Assembly (NCBI RefSeq): GCF_016595155.1
Contig: NZ_JAENGP010000003.1
Coordinates: forward strand, 186,001 to 250,000
DNA: 64,000 nt
Origin: Advenella mandrilli
Lineage (GTDB): Bacteria; Pseudomonadota; Gammaproteobacteria; Burkholderiales; Burkholderiaceae_B
Reading direction: 5' to 3'
In this document: positions 54,344 to 62,484 of the stretch, piece after piece
How the letters are laid out: each line of letters starts with the position of its first letter
Numbering within the stretch: the stretch's first letter is position 1
Made by a program: the position numbers and the translations under genes
Notes under the pieces: model-generated
The model's database searches: none
Seen by the model: the letters and a program-made list of their open reading frames with translations, nothing else
What the model was told of the DNA's origin: nothing

Positions 54344-56112
54344 GATGACGCTTTAACTCCTTTTGGGTTGCTGTGTTTTTTAAGCGGCAATTTTAACGTG
54401 ACCACGGCACCCGCAATGCCATCACTGCGATTATCCAATAACAAACCCCCTCCTATCACGCGCATCAAGCGCTCACAAATCACCAGCCCCAACCCAAGCC
54501 CCTGATCCTTGTTTGTCCGAAATGGCACAAACGGAAAATCAAGCTGCTCCTGGCTGAAGCCGCCTGCATTATCAGTGATCGTGATGCCCAGAAACGGCTC
54601 ATCAAAAGACCGGATTGACATATCCACCTGGGTAGCCTGCTGTTGCCAACAATTAAGCAGGCTGTTTACCAGCACCTGCTCTATCACACTGGGCACAGTA
54701 AGCAGGACCAGGTCAGCCGGGATATTGATATGTATATCCATAAGGTGCCGGTCATTTTGCAAACGGACAAATTGAACACTTTTGGCAACCGCCTGGGCAA
54801 TGTTGACAGGCACACTCTGGTCATTGCGTTCAGACTTGGCCCATTTACGCAAATTCTCAATAATTTGCGTAATGCGCTCTACCTGCTCAATCACTTTGTC
54901 CAGCACCGGAATCAATTCCGTATGTGTTTGCTGCTTTTGCAGGCGATACCGGGTACCTTCGGCATAATGCCGAATAACCGATACCGGCTGATTGACCTCA
55001 TGAGCAATACCCGACGCCATTTCACCAAGAATATTCAGCCTGTCCGCATGCATCATCATGCGTTCATAGGTTCGCATTTGTTCATAGGCCTGGGTTATCT
55101 GTTTTTGCCTGCGCCAGGCCAACCAGCTTACCCAGGCATAATTCAGAAAAGACAAGGCAACTAACAGCAAGGTAATACCCACCCAGGTTTTATACTCGCT
55201 CACCCAGTTCTTAATGCCTGCCCAAACCGACTGCTGAAAAGGATGTCGGTGAATGCGATGCAATATCTCCTCTACCCGGGTCGAGGCTACTACCGGAGAC
55301 CACCCTGGCAACAAGGCATCTGCCTGATTTTGCAATAACAAAGAACCCAGGCGAGTAGCCAGGCTATCGGGCACATCAGGCAAGGCGGCCAGTGACCAGT
55401 TCGGGAACAGTTCGGTACTACCAGCACAAACGCTATGATTATTAACCGGGTGCAACAGTTGAAATTGCGAACTGTCCACAACTCCCTGGGACTGCATTTC
55501 TTCCATCAGACACAAAGGAGCAATCGCGGCATCCACCTGTTTGCGATCAAGCAGCAATAGGGTCTGGTCAATGGGATAACCGGTAAACACCAGTGAATAA
55601 TCCCGGTTTTCACGCAGTTGTGCATCGTACAACAATTTATAGCCCAGCAAAAAACCGCCAAATGCATTTTTCTGCACGGCGGCAATCGTCTTGCCACGCA
55701 GCTGTGCAATGTCTTGCAAGCCGCTGTCTTTGCGTACCCATACTGCACTTCCCACCAGTTCGGCTGCCTTTGGTTGTGCCATATCCATCCGGCTCAGGGT
55801 AGCCAGCCAGCGCATTTCCACGCCTGTTTTCATGGATAAAAACTGTGCCTGTGGCGCGAGCACAAAATTAACCCGCTTATCGGCAATCATTTGTTCTGCA
55901 TCGGCCAGCTGCATGGGCACCAGGATAAAGGTTTCATTTTCCCATTGGGTTGACAGCCAGTTAAGCCATGGCTGCCATTCCTGCTGGGCCGCCTGCACCC
56001 CACGTGGCGCCAGAATGCCCACATACCAGGTTTTGGCGCTTAACATGCCCGAATAAGCCGCCAGCCATAGCAGCAGCAAAACCCGGCAAAAACGCCAGCA
56101 GGAAAATTTCAT
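54340..56112 (-). CDS. sensor histidine kinase with PhnD-like periplasmic domain (TtrS-like)
   Basis: 590 residues. A signal peptide (1-26) is followed by a periplasmic phosphonate-binding-protein-like domain (27-295, starting YVGILAPRG), a membrane helix (about 310-332), a dimerisation/phosphoacceptor domain with His371 (MASGIAHEVNQPVSVI), and an ATPase domain with N-box (VLVNSLLNC), DNAGGF and GLGLGLVICERL. This is the architecture of the tetrathionate sensor TtrS. A Cys lies in NNHSVCAGS near 229. It is divergent from the triheme cytochrome/TsdA operon (167 bp), where a TGTGGA-N2-TCCACA palindrome may bind the partner regulator. Confidence 0.9.
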   Translation of the reverse strand: MKFSCWRFCRVLLLLWLAAYSGMLSAKTWYVGILAPRGVQAAQQEWQPWLNWLSTQWENETFILVPMQLADAEQMIADKRVNFVLAPQAQFLSMKTGVEMRWLATLSRMDMAQPKAAELVGSAVWVRKDSGLQDIAQLRGKTIAAVQKNAFGGFLLGYKLLYDAQLRENRDYSLVFTGYPIDQTLLLLDRKQVDAAIAPLCLMEEMQSQGVVDSSQFQLLHPVNNHSVCAGSTELFPNWSLAALPDVPDSLATRLGSLLLQNQADALLPGWSPVVASTRVEEILHRIHRHPFQQSVWAGIKNWVSEYKTWVGITLLLVALSFLNYAWVSWLAWRRQKQITQAYEQMRTYERMMMHADRLNILGEMASGIAHEVNQPVSVIRHYAEGTRYRLQKQQTHTELIPVLDKVIEQVERITQIIENLRKWAKSERNDQSVPVNIAQAVAKSVQFVRLQNDRHLMDIHINIPADLVLLTVPSVIEQVLVNSLLNCWQQQATQVDMSIRSFDEPFLGITITDNAGGFSQEQLDFPFVPFRTNKDQGLGLGLVICERLMRVIGGGLLLDNRSDGIAGAVVTLKLPLKKHSNPKGVKASS

Positions 56113-56147
56113 TGTTTATTTGTCCTAAATCAAAACTACCCAACTTA

Positions 56148-56161
56148 TGTGGAGTTCCACA
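56148..56161. promoter_or_regulatory. candidate operator of the TtrR-like regulator
   Basis: TGTGGAGTTCCACA, a 6-2-6 palindrome in the divergent region, 36 bp before the kinase start and 119 bp before the cytochrome gene. Confidence 0.5.
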
Positions 56162-56279
56162 ATATCCCCTGCTTCCATTACGTCTGAGAATGAACTCATC
56201 AACATCCAGTTTGTACTGGCGCTTGGCCATTGGCCGGCCAGCCTTACTGTAGAACCATGTATTTTTATAGGAATGTAAC

Positions 56280-57629
56280 ATGAGAACACTGCATAAAAGC
56301 CTGATTGCCGCTGCAGTCCTGTTTGCCGTGGCTTATGGCGGGGCAGCCATCCTTCCACAAACCAGAGTCCCGGACACGGCCGCAAAAGTAAATCTTAACA
56401 ATGATGAACTCATCAAGCGCGGTGCTTATATTGCCCGGACGGCAGACTGCGTTGCCTGTCACACCAGCCCTGCTGGCGCAGAATATGCGGGTGGACTGGC
56501 CATGGAAACACCCGTAGGCGCCATTTACTCAACCAATATTACGCCCGACAAGGAAAACGGTATTGGCAATTACTCTTTGGCCCAGTTTATTGGTGCAGTC
56601 AAACACGGTGTGCGGGGTGATGGACAAGCCTTATACCCTGCCATGCCTTACCCGTCTTATGCGATTATGCCTGACGAGGATCTGGAAGCCCTTTATGCCT
56701 ATTTCATGTCCGATGTCAAACCGGTCAAACAGCAAAATGCAGCTTCCACCATCCCTCCGGTTTTAAACTGGCGCTGGCCCATGGCCTGGTGGCAATTGGT
56801 GTTTGCACCCAAACGGGATTTTGTACCCGCCCCCAATGCCGATGAGCTTATCAATCGTGGCGCCTATCTGGTAGAAGGCCCAGGCCACTGCAGTGCCTGC
56901 CATACCCCACGCGGTATCGCCTATCAGGAGCTGGCCGTAAAGCTAAGTGATGGCGATGAGTTTCTTTCCGGTGCCGTTATTGATGGCTGGCGAGCCAAGA
57001 GCCTGCGGGGAGAGGCCCGCGGTCTGGCCTCCTGGAGCCAGGAAGAACTGGAACAGTTCCTGTCTACCGGCCGTACTGACAAGGTTGCCGCTTTTGGTGC
57101 CATGGCAGATGTTGTACAACATAGCACCCAATATTTCACCCCTGAAGATATTACCGGCATGGCCAAATACCTGAAGCAGCTGCCACCGGTTAAAGGCAGG
57201 GAAACAGCCTTGGCAGACAAAAAAGATACCACAACCGGGGATCTGCTTAATGGCACCTATACCAGCCGGGGCGCCATTTTATATACCGAGCACTGCACGA
57301 CCTGTCACCGGGCGGATGGCAAAGGCGTTGAGCGGATTTTTCCAGCACTGGATGCGAACAGTGCCATCTTCGCCAATAATGCCCACTCTGTTATCCAGAT
57401 TACCCTTGAGGGCGGCAAAATGCCCGACACGCCCGCAGACAGGATGGCCTTCACCATGCCTGCGTTTAATCACCTGAGCGATCAGGATCTGGCCGAGGTC
57501 ATCAACTTTATCCGCAACAGTTGGACCAACCAGGCACCGCCTGTCGATGCTGGCGATATTGCAAAAATCCGTCATTTCGTCGCGGGCAAAGCCCCCCATA
57601 TCACCGCTACAGGAGATCAACATGAATAA
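56280..57629 (+). CDS. triheme c-type cytochrome (alcohol dehydrogenase cytochrome-subunit type)
   Basis: 449 residues. A signal anchor (residues about 7-27) precedes three haem sites: CVACH 57-61, CSACH 204-208 and CTTCH 339-343. Each is in a class I cytochrome c domain of about 130-150 residues. The layout matches the triheme cytochrome subunits of membrane dehydrogenases such as AdhB/GndC. Here it is coupled to tsdA with an eight-base overlap, so it probably acts as its electron acceptor, like TsdB or a functional substitute. No dehydrogenase flavo/quinoprotein gene is nearby. Confidence 0.88.
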   Translation: MRTLHKSLIAAAVLFAVAYGGAAILPQTRVPDTAAKVNLNNDELIKRGAYIARTADCVACHTSPAGAEYAGGLAMETPVGAIYSTNITPDKENGIGNYSLAQFIGAVKHGVRGDGQALYPAMPYPSYAIMPDEDLEALYAYFMSDVKPVKQQNAASTIPPVLNWRWPMAWWQLVFAPKRDFVPAPNADELINRGAYLVEGPGHCSACHTPRGIAYQELAVKLSDGDEFLSGAVIDGWRAKSLRGEARGLASWSQEELEQFLSTGRTDKVAAFGAMADVVQHSTQYFTPEDITGMAKYLKQLPPVKGRETALADKKDTTTGDLLNGTYTSRGAILYTEHCTTCHRADGKGVERIFPALDANSAIFANNAHSVIQITLEGGKMPDTPADRMAFTMPAFNHLSDQDLAEVINFIRNSWTNQAPPVDAGDIAKIRHFVAGKAPHITATGDQHE

Positions 57630-58527
57630 AACAGTCAAATGGTCTGTCATGGCAGCAGCCGTTATTGCCATCGGTGCGGGGGTTTATCTTGCCCAGTCAC
57701 CTTCCCTGACGGAAGCCAGCCCCATCGGCTTTGACATTCTGGACAAAGACAAAAATGTCGTTGGGCGCTACCTGATTCCTGATGATACGGCCATTGCCCA
57801 GGAGCCGAATACGCAAGAAATTCTCTATGGCAAACGCCTGATGAATGAAACCAAACGCCTGTTGCCCGAACATGTGGGTGCATCAATGAACTGCAGCAGC
57901 TGTCACGTGGCACAAGGCAAGATCGACATGGGCGCGCCTTATTTCACCACCACCAACAGCTATCCAAGAGTGATGCCACGGGCCGGAGTAGAAGTAGACC
58001 TGACTGGCCGCATTAACGGCTGTTTCCAGCGCTCCATGAATGGCAAGCCACTGGATCCGGATTCGCGTGAAATGAAAGCCATGATTGCGTACATTGACTG
58101 GGTAGGCCAAAAAGTGCCCAAAGACCAGAAGGTGCAAATACAGAATGCCGGCAAAATCAATGAAGATCTTGTACCCGACCCGGTGAATGGCAAAGTACTT
58201 TATGCCGCCCAATGCGCAAGCTGTCATGGCGACAATGGCGAGGGCCTGAAAGACAGTCGGGGTAACATTGTTTTCCCACCATTATGGGGTGATGAATCCT
58301 TCAACATCGGTGCCGGTATGGCACGCACCTACAAGGCCGCCGCCTTTATTAAATACAACATGCCCATGGGGGTACAAAAGCATGGCGCATGGGGACAAGG
58401 CGATGTATTAAGCGACCAGGAAGCCGTTGATATTGCCGAATATTTTTCCCATATGCCCCGACCCGACTTTCCAGGCAAAGTTAATGACTGGGCGAACGGA
58501 AAAAAACCTAAGGACGCACGCTATTAA
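57622..58527 (+). CDS. tsdA: thiosulfate dehydrogenase / tetrathionate reductase, diheme cytochrome
   Basis: 301 residues from ATG 57622. A signal peptide (1-24) precedes two haem sites, CSSCH 91-95 and CASCH 198-202. The segment RINGCFQRSMNGKPLD contains Cys134, at the place of the unusual cysteine that ligates haem 1 in TsdA. It oxidises two thiosulfate to tetrathionate (or the reverse) in the periplasm. It overlaps the triheme cytochrome gene by eight bases and is followed by a terminator. The divergent TtrSR-like system is the likely regulator. Confidence 0.93.
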   Translation: MNKTVKWSVMAAAVIAIGAGVYLAQSPSLTEASPIGFDILDKDKNVVGRYLIPDDTAIAQEPNTQEILYGKRLMNETKRLLPEHVGASMNCSSCHVAQGKIDMGAPYFTTTNSYPRVMPRAGVEVDLTGRINGCFQRSMNGKPLDPDSREMKAMIAYIDWVGQKVPKDQKVQIQNAGKINEDLVPDPVNGKVLYAAQCASCHGDNGEGLKDSRGNIVFPPLWGDESFNIGAGMARTYKAAAFIKYNMPMGVQKHGAWGQGDVLSDQEAVDIAEYFSHMPRPDFPGKVNDWANGKKPKDARY

Positions 58528-58566
58528 TGTTCATTAAATAGCCCCCCACCCCAACATCCTCTTTAG

Positions 58567-58590
58567 CCGGACAATATGTCCGGTTTTTTT
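58567..58590 (+). terminator. intrinsic terminator after tsdA
   Basis: ccggaca (58567-58573) pairs with tgtccgg (58577-58583), followed by seven T. Confidence 0.93.
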
Positions 58591-58658
58591 ACGCCCTGAC
58601 GTGTATTTCAGGACCGGTTCCGGGCTGTACCCGCACATACCCATATGGCCGGCTCTTT

Positions 58659-59618
58659 TCAGGGCACAAAAGCGAAACGGATCAGGTGAAAGAAAACCGG
58701 TGCGGCAAACACCACGGAATCCAGTCTGTCGAGTACGCCCCCATGCCCTGAAATCATATAACCCCAGTCTTTGGTGCCTATGCTTCTTTTAATGGCAGAC
58801 AGGGAAAGCCCCCCCAAAAAACCACAGGCAACAATAATGAATGAAAGAAACGCCGCCTGCAAGGGGGTGAACGGCGTAATCCACCACAACGCGGTGCCAG
58901 CCGCAATGGCCAAAAGCCCTCCACCAATCAGACCTTCGATTGTTTTTGAGGGGCTTACATTGGGCGCAATTTTGGTTTTACCCAACAACTTGCCAAAAAT
59001 ATACTGAAAAATATCGCTTAATTGAACCACCAGCAACAAATACATTAACAACAGCAGGTTCTGCCCTTCATAACCGGGAATGGGCAATAGCATTAAGGCC
59101 GGTGCATAGCTTAAGCAATAAACCGTCAGCATTAACCCCCACTGGATTTTGGCAACCCGGGAAATAAAGGCATCGGTGTCACCAGACAAGGCAGTCACGG
59201 CCGGCAACAGTAAAAACCCGTAAACCGGCAGGCACATCACAAAAAGCCCGTACCAGTCTGCGCCAATCAGCCAGTATTGCAGGGGAATGGCAATATAAAA
59301 ACAAATACACAAGGCCCAGTGATCGCCTTTGCGAGTGGGCGTCAGGGTAATGAACTCACGTAGGGCAAAAAATGACAGCAAGGCATAAAGCAACAGGGTG
59401 GCCACTTTTCCAATAATAAAGCAGGCCACCAGAACGGCCACCATGATCCACCATGCCCTGATCCGGTCATTCAGGTTGCGGATGACTTCATTATTGTTTT
59501 TCCGGGCAAGATATTGCCCGATACTACTGGCTAATACCAGCAATGAAATAAGGCCGGCCAAAATCCACCAGAATTTAATGGGGGCCTGGGTAATAACCGT
59601 TGAGATGAAACTATCCAA
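58659..59618 (-). CDS. phosphatidate cytidylyltransferase-like protein (CdsA/YnbB type)
   Basis: 319 residues and about eight membrane helices. The C-terminal CdsA signature region is visible: GKLLGKTKIAPNVSPSKTIEG near residues 213-233 and SAIKRSIGTKDWGYMISGHGGVLDRLDS near 265-292 (read in pieces), with the conserved Asp. It makes CDP-diacylglycerol from phosphatidate. With the PlsC-like and CDP-alcohol transferase genes immediately upstream it matches the YnbB role in the enteric ynb cluster, distinct from the essential cdsA in the rseP/dxr locus, which is not here. Confidence 0.9.
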   Translation of the reverse strand: MDSFISTVITQAPIKFWWILAGLISLLVLASSIGQYLARKNNNEVIRNLNDRIRAWWIMVAVLVACFIIGKVATLLLYALLSFFALREFITLTPTRKGDHWALCICFYIAIPLQYWLIGADWYGLFVMCLPVYGFLLLPAVTALSGDTDAFISRVAKIQWGLMLTVYCLSYAPALMLLPIPGYEGQNLLLLMYLLLVVQLSDIFQYIFGKLLGKTKIAPNVSPSKTIEGLIGGGLLAIAAGTALWWITPFTPLQAAFLSFIIVACGFLGGLSLSAIKRSIGTKDWGYMISGHGGVLDRLDSVVFAAPVFFHLIRFAFVP

Positions 59619-59641
59619 TTTACTTGCTCCAGATACCGAAT

Positions 59642-60253
59642 TTAGTCTGTTGTTATTTCATGAGGCGCCAGTGCAATGACCGCCTCTCTGGCTCTTTGCA
59701 GGAAAGCGGTTTTTTCTTCGTGCTCGATGGCTTCAAGTGGTGCGCCATACGTAACCGTACATGCCAGAGGCACCGGAATCAGGCTGCCTTTTGGAAGGCA
59801 GCGCCGGGTATTATCCAGATAAACAGGAATCAACTCGACCTCCCTGAACTGTTGGGCCAAATGGTAAAGCCCCGACTTGAATGGGGCCGGTAAAGGCAAA
59901 AAATGGCGAGTACCTTCCGGAAAGATGATGAGGGAATCCCCCTTTTCAAGCGCCTCGCATAAGGGCAATAAGGGGTTGCCTGACTGTTTTTCACGGGAAA
60001 TAAACACCACATTTAAACCCTGTGTGGCAATATGCCGCCGAACACCAGCTTTGTCCCAATAGTCGCGGGCGGCTACCGGACGCGTTGTTTTACGTAATTC
60101 AGGCGGTAATGAAGACCAGATGGCCAGGGTATCCAGATGACTGGTGTGGTTGGCAAAATAAATCCGCTGCCGGTTTTGCGGCTGGCTTGCTTGCCAGCGT
60201 GGCAAAGCGCCAATCAGAAAGCGGGTGGTGAATGAAAGCAGAGAAGAAATCAT
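59642..60253 (-). CDS. 1-acylglycerol-3-phosphate acyltransferase (PlsC-like)
   Basis: 203 residues from ATG 60253. The acyltransferase motif I is ANHTSHLDTLAIW (His-x4-Asp near residues 34-39), and motif III FPEGTRHF lies near 110. The start overlaps the upstream CDP-alcohol transferase stop by four bases (ATGA), which supports it over the longer frame. It would make phosphatidate, the substrate of the neighbouring cytidylyltransferase. It is the middle gene of a three-gene operon. Confidence 0.88.
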   Translation of the reverse strand: MISSLLSFTTRFLIGALPRWQASQPQNRQRIYFANHTSHLDTLAIWSSLPPELRKTTRPVAARDYWDKAGVRRHIATQGLNVVFISREKQSGNPLLPLCEALEKGDSLIIFPEGTRHFLPLPAPFKSGLYHLAQQFREVELIPVYLDNTRRCLPKGSLIPVPLACTVTYGAPLEAIEHEEKTAFLQRAREAVIALAPHEITTD

Positions 60254-60915
60254 GCCTGGCTCCTGCGATTTTCCAGTTTGGTGGCAATATCTTTGGTACG
60301 GGTATAGCAGGTGATTAAGGAACCGGCGGCAATAACGACACTGGCCAGTATCAGGCAGTATTGTGTAGACCAAAGGTGATATTCAATCGCCCCCAACAGG
60401 CAGGCGGCGGTTAAAACGGCCATTCTGTGCTGTTTGGCCATGGGACCGCGAAAGCTTTGCGGTAACCCCAAGCTGCCACCAAAAACACGGATATAGGCTG
60501 TTAGGGCGGCCAGCAAGGCCCCCAGCCAACCCAGCCATGCCATATTGATGGCATAACCCAATGCCACAATCAACAGGGTATCGGCAATACGGTCGGGAAA
60601 CTCATTGAATATTTCTCCGGTAGCCGTTTTTTTGCCCCCTTCAAGCGCCACCATTCCATCTAGCAAGTTGCATATTAACCGCAACTGTATGCCAACAGCA
60701 CATACAACCAGACCGTATATGCCCGGTAAAAAAAGCAGTGCCAGGGCACCGATGGCGGCAAACAAAATGCTAATGCAGGAAATCTGATTGGGCGTGGGAA
60801 ACGATTGCCTTGCCAGGAACGACACAAAGCCAATGACCAGACGGTTTTTCCGACTGGCAATGGGCCGGCGGTTTTCAACCGCGGCTTCGGTTTGTGGTGA
60901 AGTCTTCTTGTCCAT
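60250..60915 (-). CDS. CDP-alcohol phosphatidyltransferase, YnbA-like
   Basis: 221 residues; ATG 60915 has AAGG seven bases upstream, whereas the ATG at 60933 does not. Six membrane helices are predicted. The family motif D-x2-DG-x2-AR-x8-G-x3-D-x3-D is read here as Asn83, Asp86-Gly87, Ala90-Leu91, Gly100, Asn104, Asp108, with an extra Asp112. Thus two of the four metal-binding Asp are Asn and the Arg is Leu, as I recall for YnbA. First gene of the operon; it would transfer a phosphatidyl group from CDP-diacylglycerol to an alcohol, or have changed chemistry. Confidence 0.85.
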   Translation of the reverse strand: MDKKTSPQTEAAVENRRPIASRKNRLVIGFVSFLARQSFPTPNQISCISILFAAIGALALLFLPGIYGLVVCAVGIQLRLICNLLDGMVALEGGKKTATGEIFNEFPDRIADTLLIVALGYAINMAWLGWLGALLAALTAYIRVFGGSLGLPQSFRGPMAKQHRMAVLTAACLLGAIEYHLWSTQYCLILASVVIAAGSLITCYTRTKDIATKLENRRSQA

Positions 60916-61474
60916 GGAGTAACCTTTTTTCATCCTTTTTGAAAATTATCAGCCCAACGAATAGTTAAAGCAACCTGAAGAAATCTTCATATTATTGACG
61001 CTTTCATTTTTGTATACGCTCCAATATAGAGAAAATAATCCACGGGGAGTAACCCGATGACAAACATTGCTTCACTGAATTGTACTTGGCTATTACCCAT
61101 CCCTATTGGAAACAACCGGTCTACATACATTCACGGCTTGTATTTTGCAAAAAACCATAAAACCATTAAAAATCAAACTGTTAGGCTATTATTCAAAACA
61201 ACTTGCTTAATACTCAAAAACAAGATATACTTGGGAAAATCGCATTAAAAATTAAGGCAATAAAACCAAGCACTTATAGCGATTTGCTATATAAACATAT
61301 AGCAACCAGGCAATCCCTCCATTCGGGGCTGCAAAAAAACCAACTATCATAAAACTGCAATACAAATCGGTTAATCTATCAATGCTAACCCGTTTTTTGC
61401 AAAAAAGAGAGCAAATCCGAGACGTTTGCTCGTACCAAAACATGATCAACAATTATTTTTATAAAGAGAAAAAT
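60916..61474. other. 560-bp AT-rich region with little coding evidence
   Basis: This lies between the YnbA-like gene (minus) and a small gene (plus). It contains a possible 63-residue frame (61057-61248, entered separately) and a TTGACG string at 60995 that could be a -35 element. The remainder is AT-rich, with no strong hairpins seen. Confidence 0.4.
61057..61248 (+). CDS. possible small basic protein, uncertain
   Basis: 63 residues. The only support is a good ribosome site (GGGGAG at 61044-61049, seven bases before the ATG). The product is basic, with one moderately hydrophobic stretch and no recognised domain. Codon use is AT-rich like the surrounding noncoding DNA. It may be a leader peptide or chance. 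Confidence 0.25.
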   Translation: MTNIASLNCTWLLPIPIGNNRSTYIHGLYFAKNHKTIKNQTVRLLFKTTCLILKNKIYLGKSH

Positions 61475-61636
61475 ATGAAACTATTAACCAGACTTCGTGA
61501 GGAATTTTCTACTCACACCACAACCGAAAACAAAAACAATGCTGAAAAAGACATTCAGCACAGTTATCAACGCGTTAATAACGGCATGCCATTCCTGCCA
61601 TCCAATCGTCGCGTCAAATCTGAAAGCCTGAATTAA
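61475..61636 (+). CDS. small hypothetical protein
   Basis: 53 residues (starts MKLLTRLREEF, ends SNRRVKSESLN), very polar, rich in Asn, Lys, Glu and Arg, probably cytoplasmic and partly unstructured. AAAGAG lies about five bases before the ATG. A strong terminator 55 bp after the stop supports a real transcript. I do not recognise a family. An upstream ATG at 61382 would add 31 residues but has no ribosome site. Confidence 0.55.
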   Translation: MKLLTRLREEFSTHTTTENKNNAEKDIQHSYQRVNNGMPFLPSNRRVKSESLN

Positions 61637-61690
61637 CACAACCCTAACCAACAGGTGCGCTCCCCAAAGCCGCCTGTGACCGTCAAATAA

Positions 61691-61721
61691 AAGAGGCATG
61701 CATTGGCATGCCTCTTTGCTT
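61691..61721 (+). terminator. intrinsic terminator after the small gene
   Basis: A perfect 11-bp stem aagaggcatgc (61691-61701) with gcatgcctctt (61706-61716), followed by TGCTTTT. With A bases on its left it could also act on minus-strand transcripts of tenA. Confidence 0.88.
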
Positions 61722-61788
61722 TTGTGGAGCCGGTTTAGCTGGAGCCTGTACGTTCCCAAGCGGGAGCGTGGAAACAAGCTTAAGCACT

Positions 61789-62451
61789 CTACATCAAACG
61801 CTGTAGGCCCATGTCCCAAAAAGCGATTTCCATCCGGGTTGCCGTACCAAAGGTTTTTTTCACCCGGTTCAGCCAGGTATCGGGCAGGTCGGCACATAAC
61901 CGTTCCAGCAATTCCTTTTCCACGTTAATGGCATCCTGAAATGCCTGCCCTGCATACATCTCTATCCAGTTACGGTAAGGATTGCCTTCCAGTTGGGTAA
62001 ACGGCTGCTGCATCAGCCAGGTACCAATTTCGGCATAGCCCATCATGCAAGGGGCCAATGCAGCGTGCAACTCGGCCAGGTCGCCGCTTAAACCACGATC
62101 CAGCACAAAACGTGTATACGCCACGCAGGCCGACGCTTCATTTTCCTGCTGCAACTGTTCTTCGCTAATGCCCCACTGCCGGCAATAATCAATGTGCAAT
62201 CCGATTTCCAGGTCAAGCAGGGCATTAATGCCAGCCTGCCCGTAACGCATGTCGGCGAAGTTGTCGCTTTTGTATACGGCCAGCGCCCAGGCACGGGTAA
62301 ACTGGATCAGAAACAGGTAGTCCTGTTTAAGGTAATGCCTGAAACTTTCAGCCGGCAAGGTTCCCGCCCCCAACTGACGCACAAACTCATGCTGGGTATA
62401 GGCTTGCCAGTCTTGGGCACAAGATTGCTTTAACTGCTCAAAAAATGACAT
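61789..62451 (-). CDS. tenA: aminopyrimidine aminohydrolase / thiaminase II
   Basis: 220 residues from ATG 62451 (MSFFEQLKQ), an all-helical TenA protein. Family motifs: YLKQDYLFLIQF near residues 49-60, ACVAYTRFVLD near 108, and LAPCMMGYAEIGTWL near 130 with the active-site Cys. It hydrolyses aminomethyl-pyrimidine from thiamine breakdown to HMP. It follows the binding-protein gene by 33 bp; together with that importer this is a TenA/ThiXY(Z) pyrimidine salvage system. thiM, the thiazole branch, is elsewhere in the window. Confidence 0.93.
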   Translation of the reverse strand: MSFFEQLKQSCAQDWQAYTQHEFVRQLGAGTLPAESFRHYLKQDYLFLIQFTRAWALAVYKSDNFADMRYGQAGINALLDLEIGLHIDYCRQWGISEEQLQQENEASACVAYTRFVLDRGLSGDLAELHAALAPCMMGYAEIGTWLMQQPFTQLEGNPYRNWIEMYAGQAFQDAINVEKELLERLCADLPDTWLNRVKKTFGTATRMEIAFWDMGLQRLM

Positions 62452-62484
62452 TTCCAAAAAACTCCTGTTATCTAACAAAAAAAC

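Noticed and set aside
61021-61140. Second yybP-ykoY riboswitch (GGGGAGTAAC at 61044, CTACATAC at 61121)
   Set aside because: The spacing is similar to the real one at 47781, but the loop sequence differs, there is no AGCAAGACC-like 3' part and no strand that could close P1.
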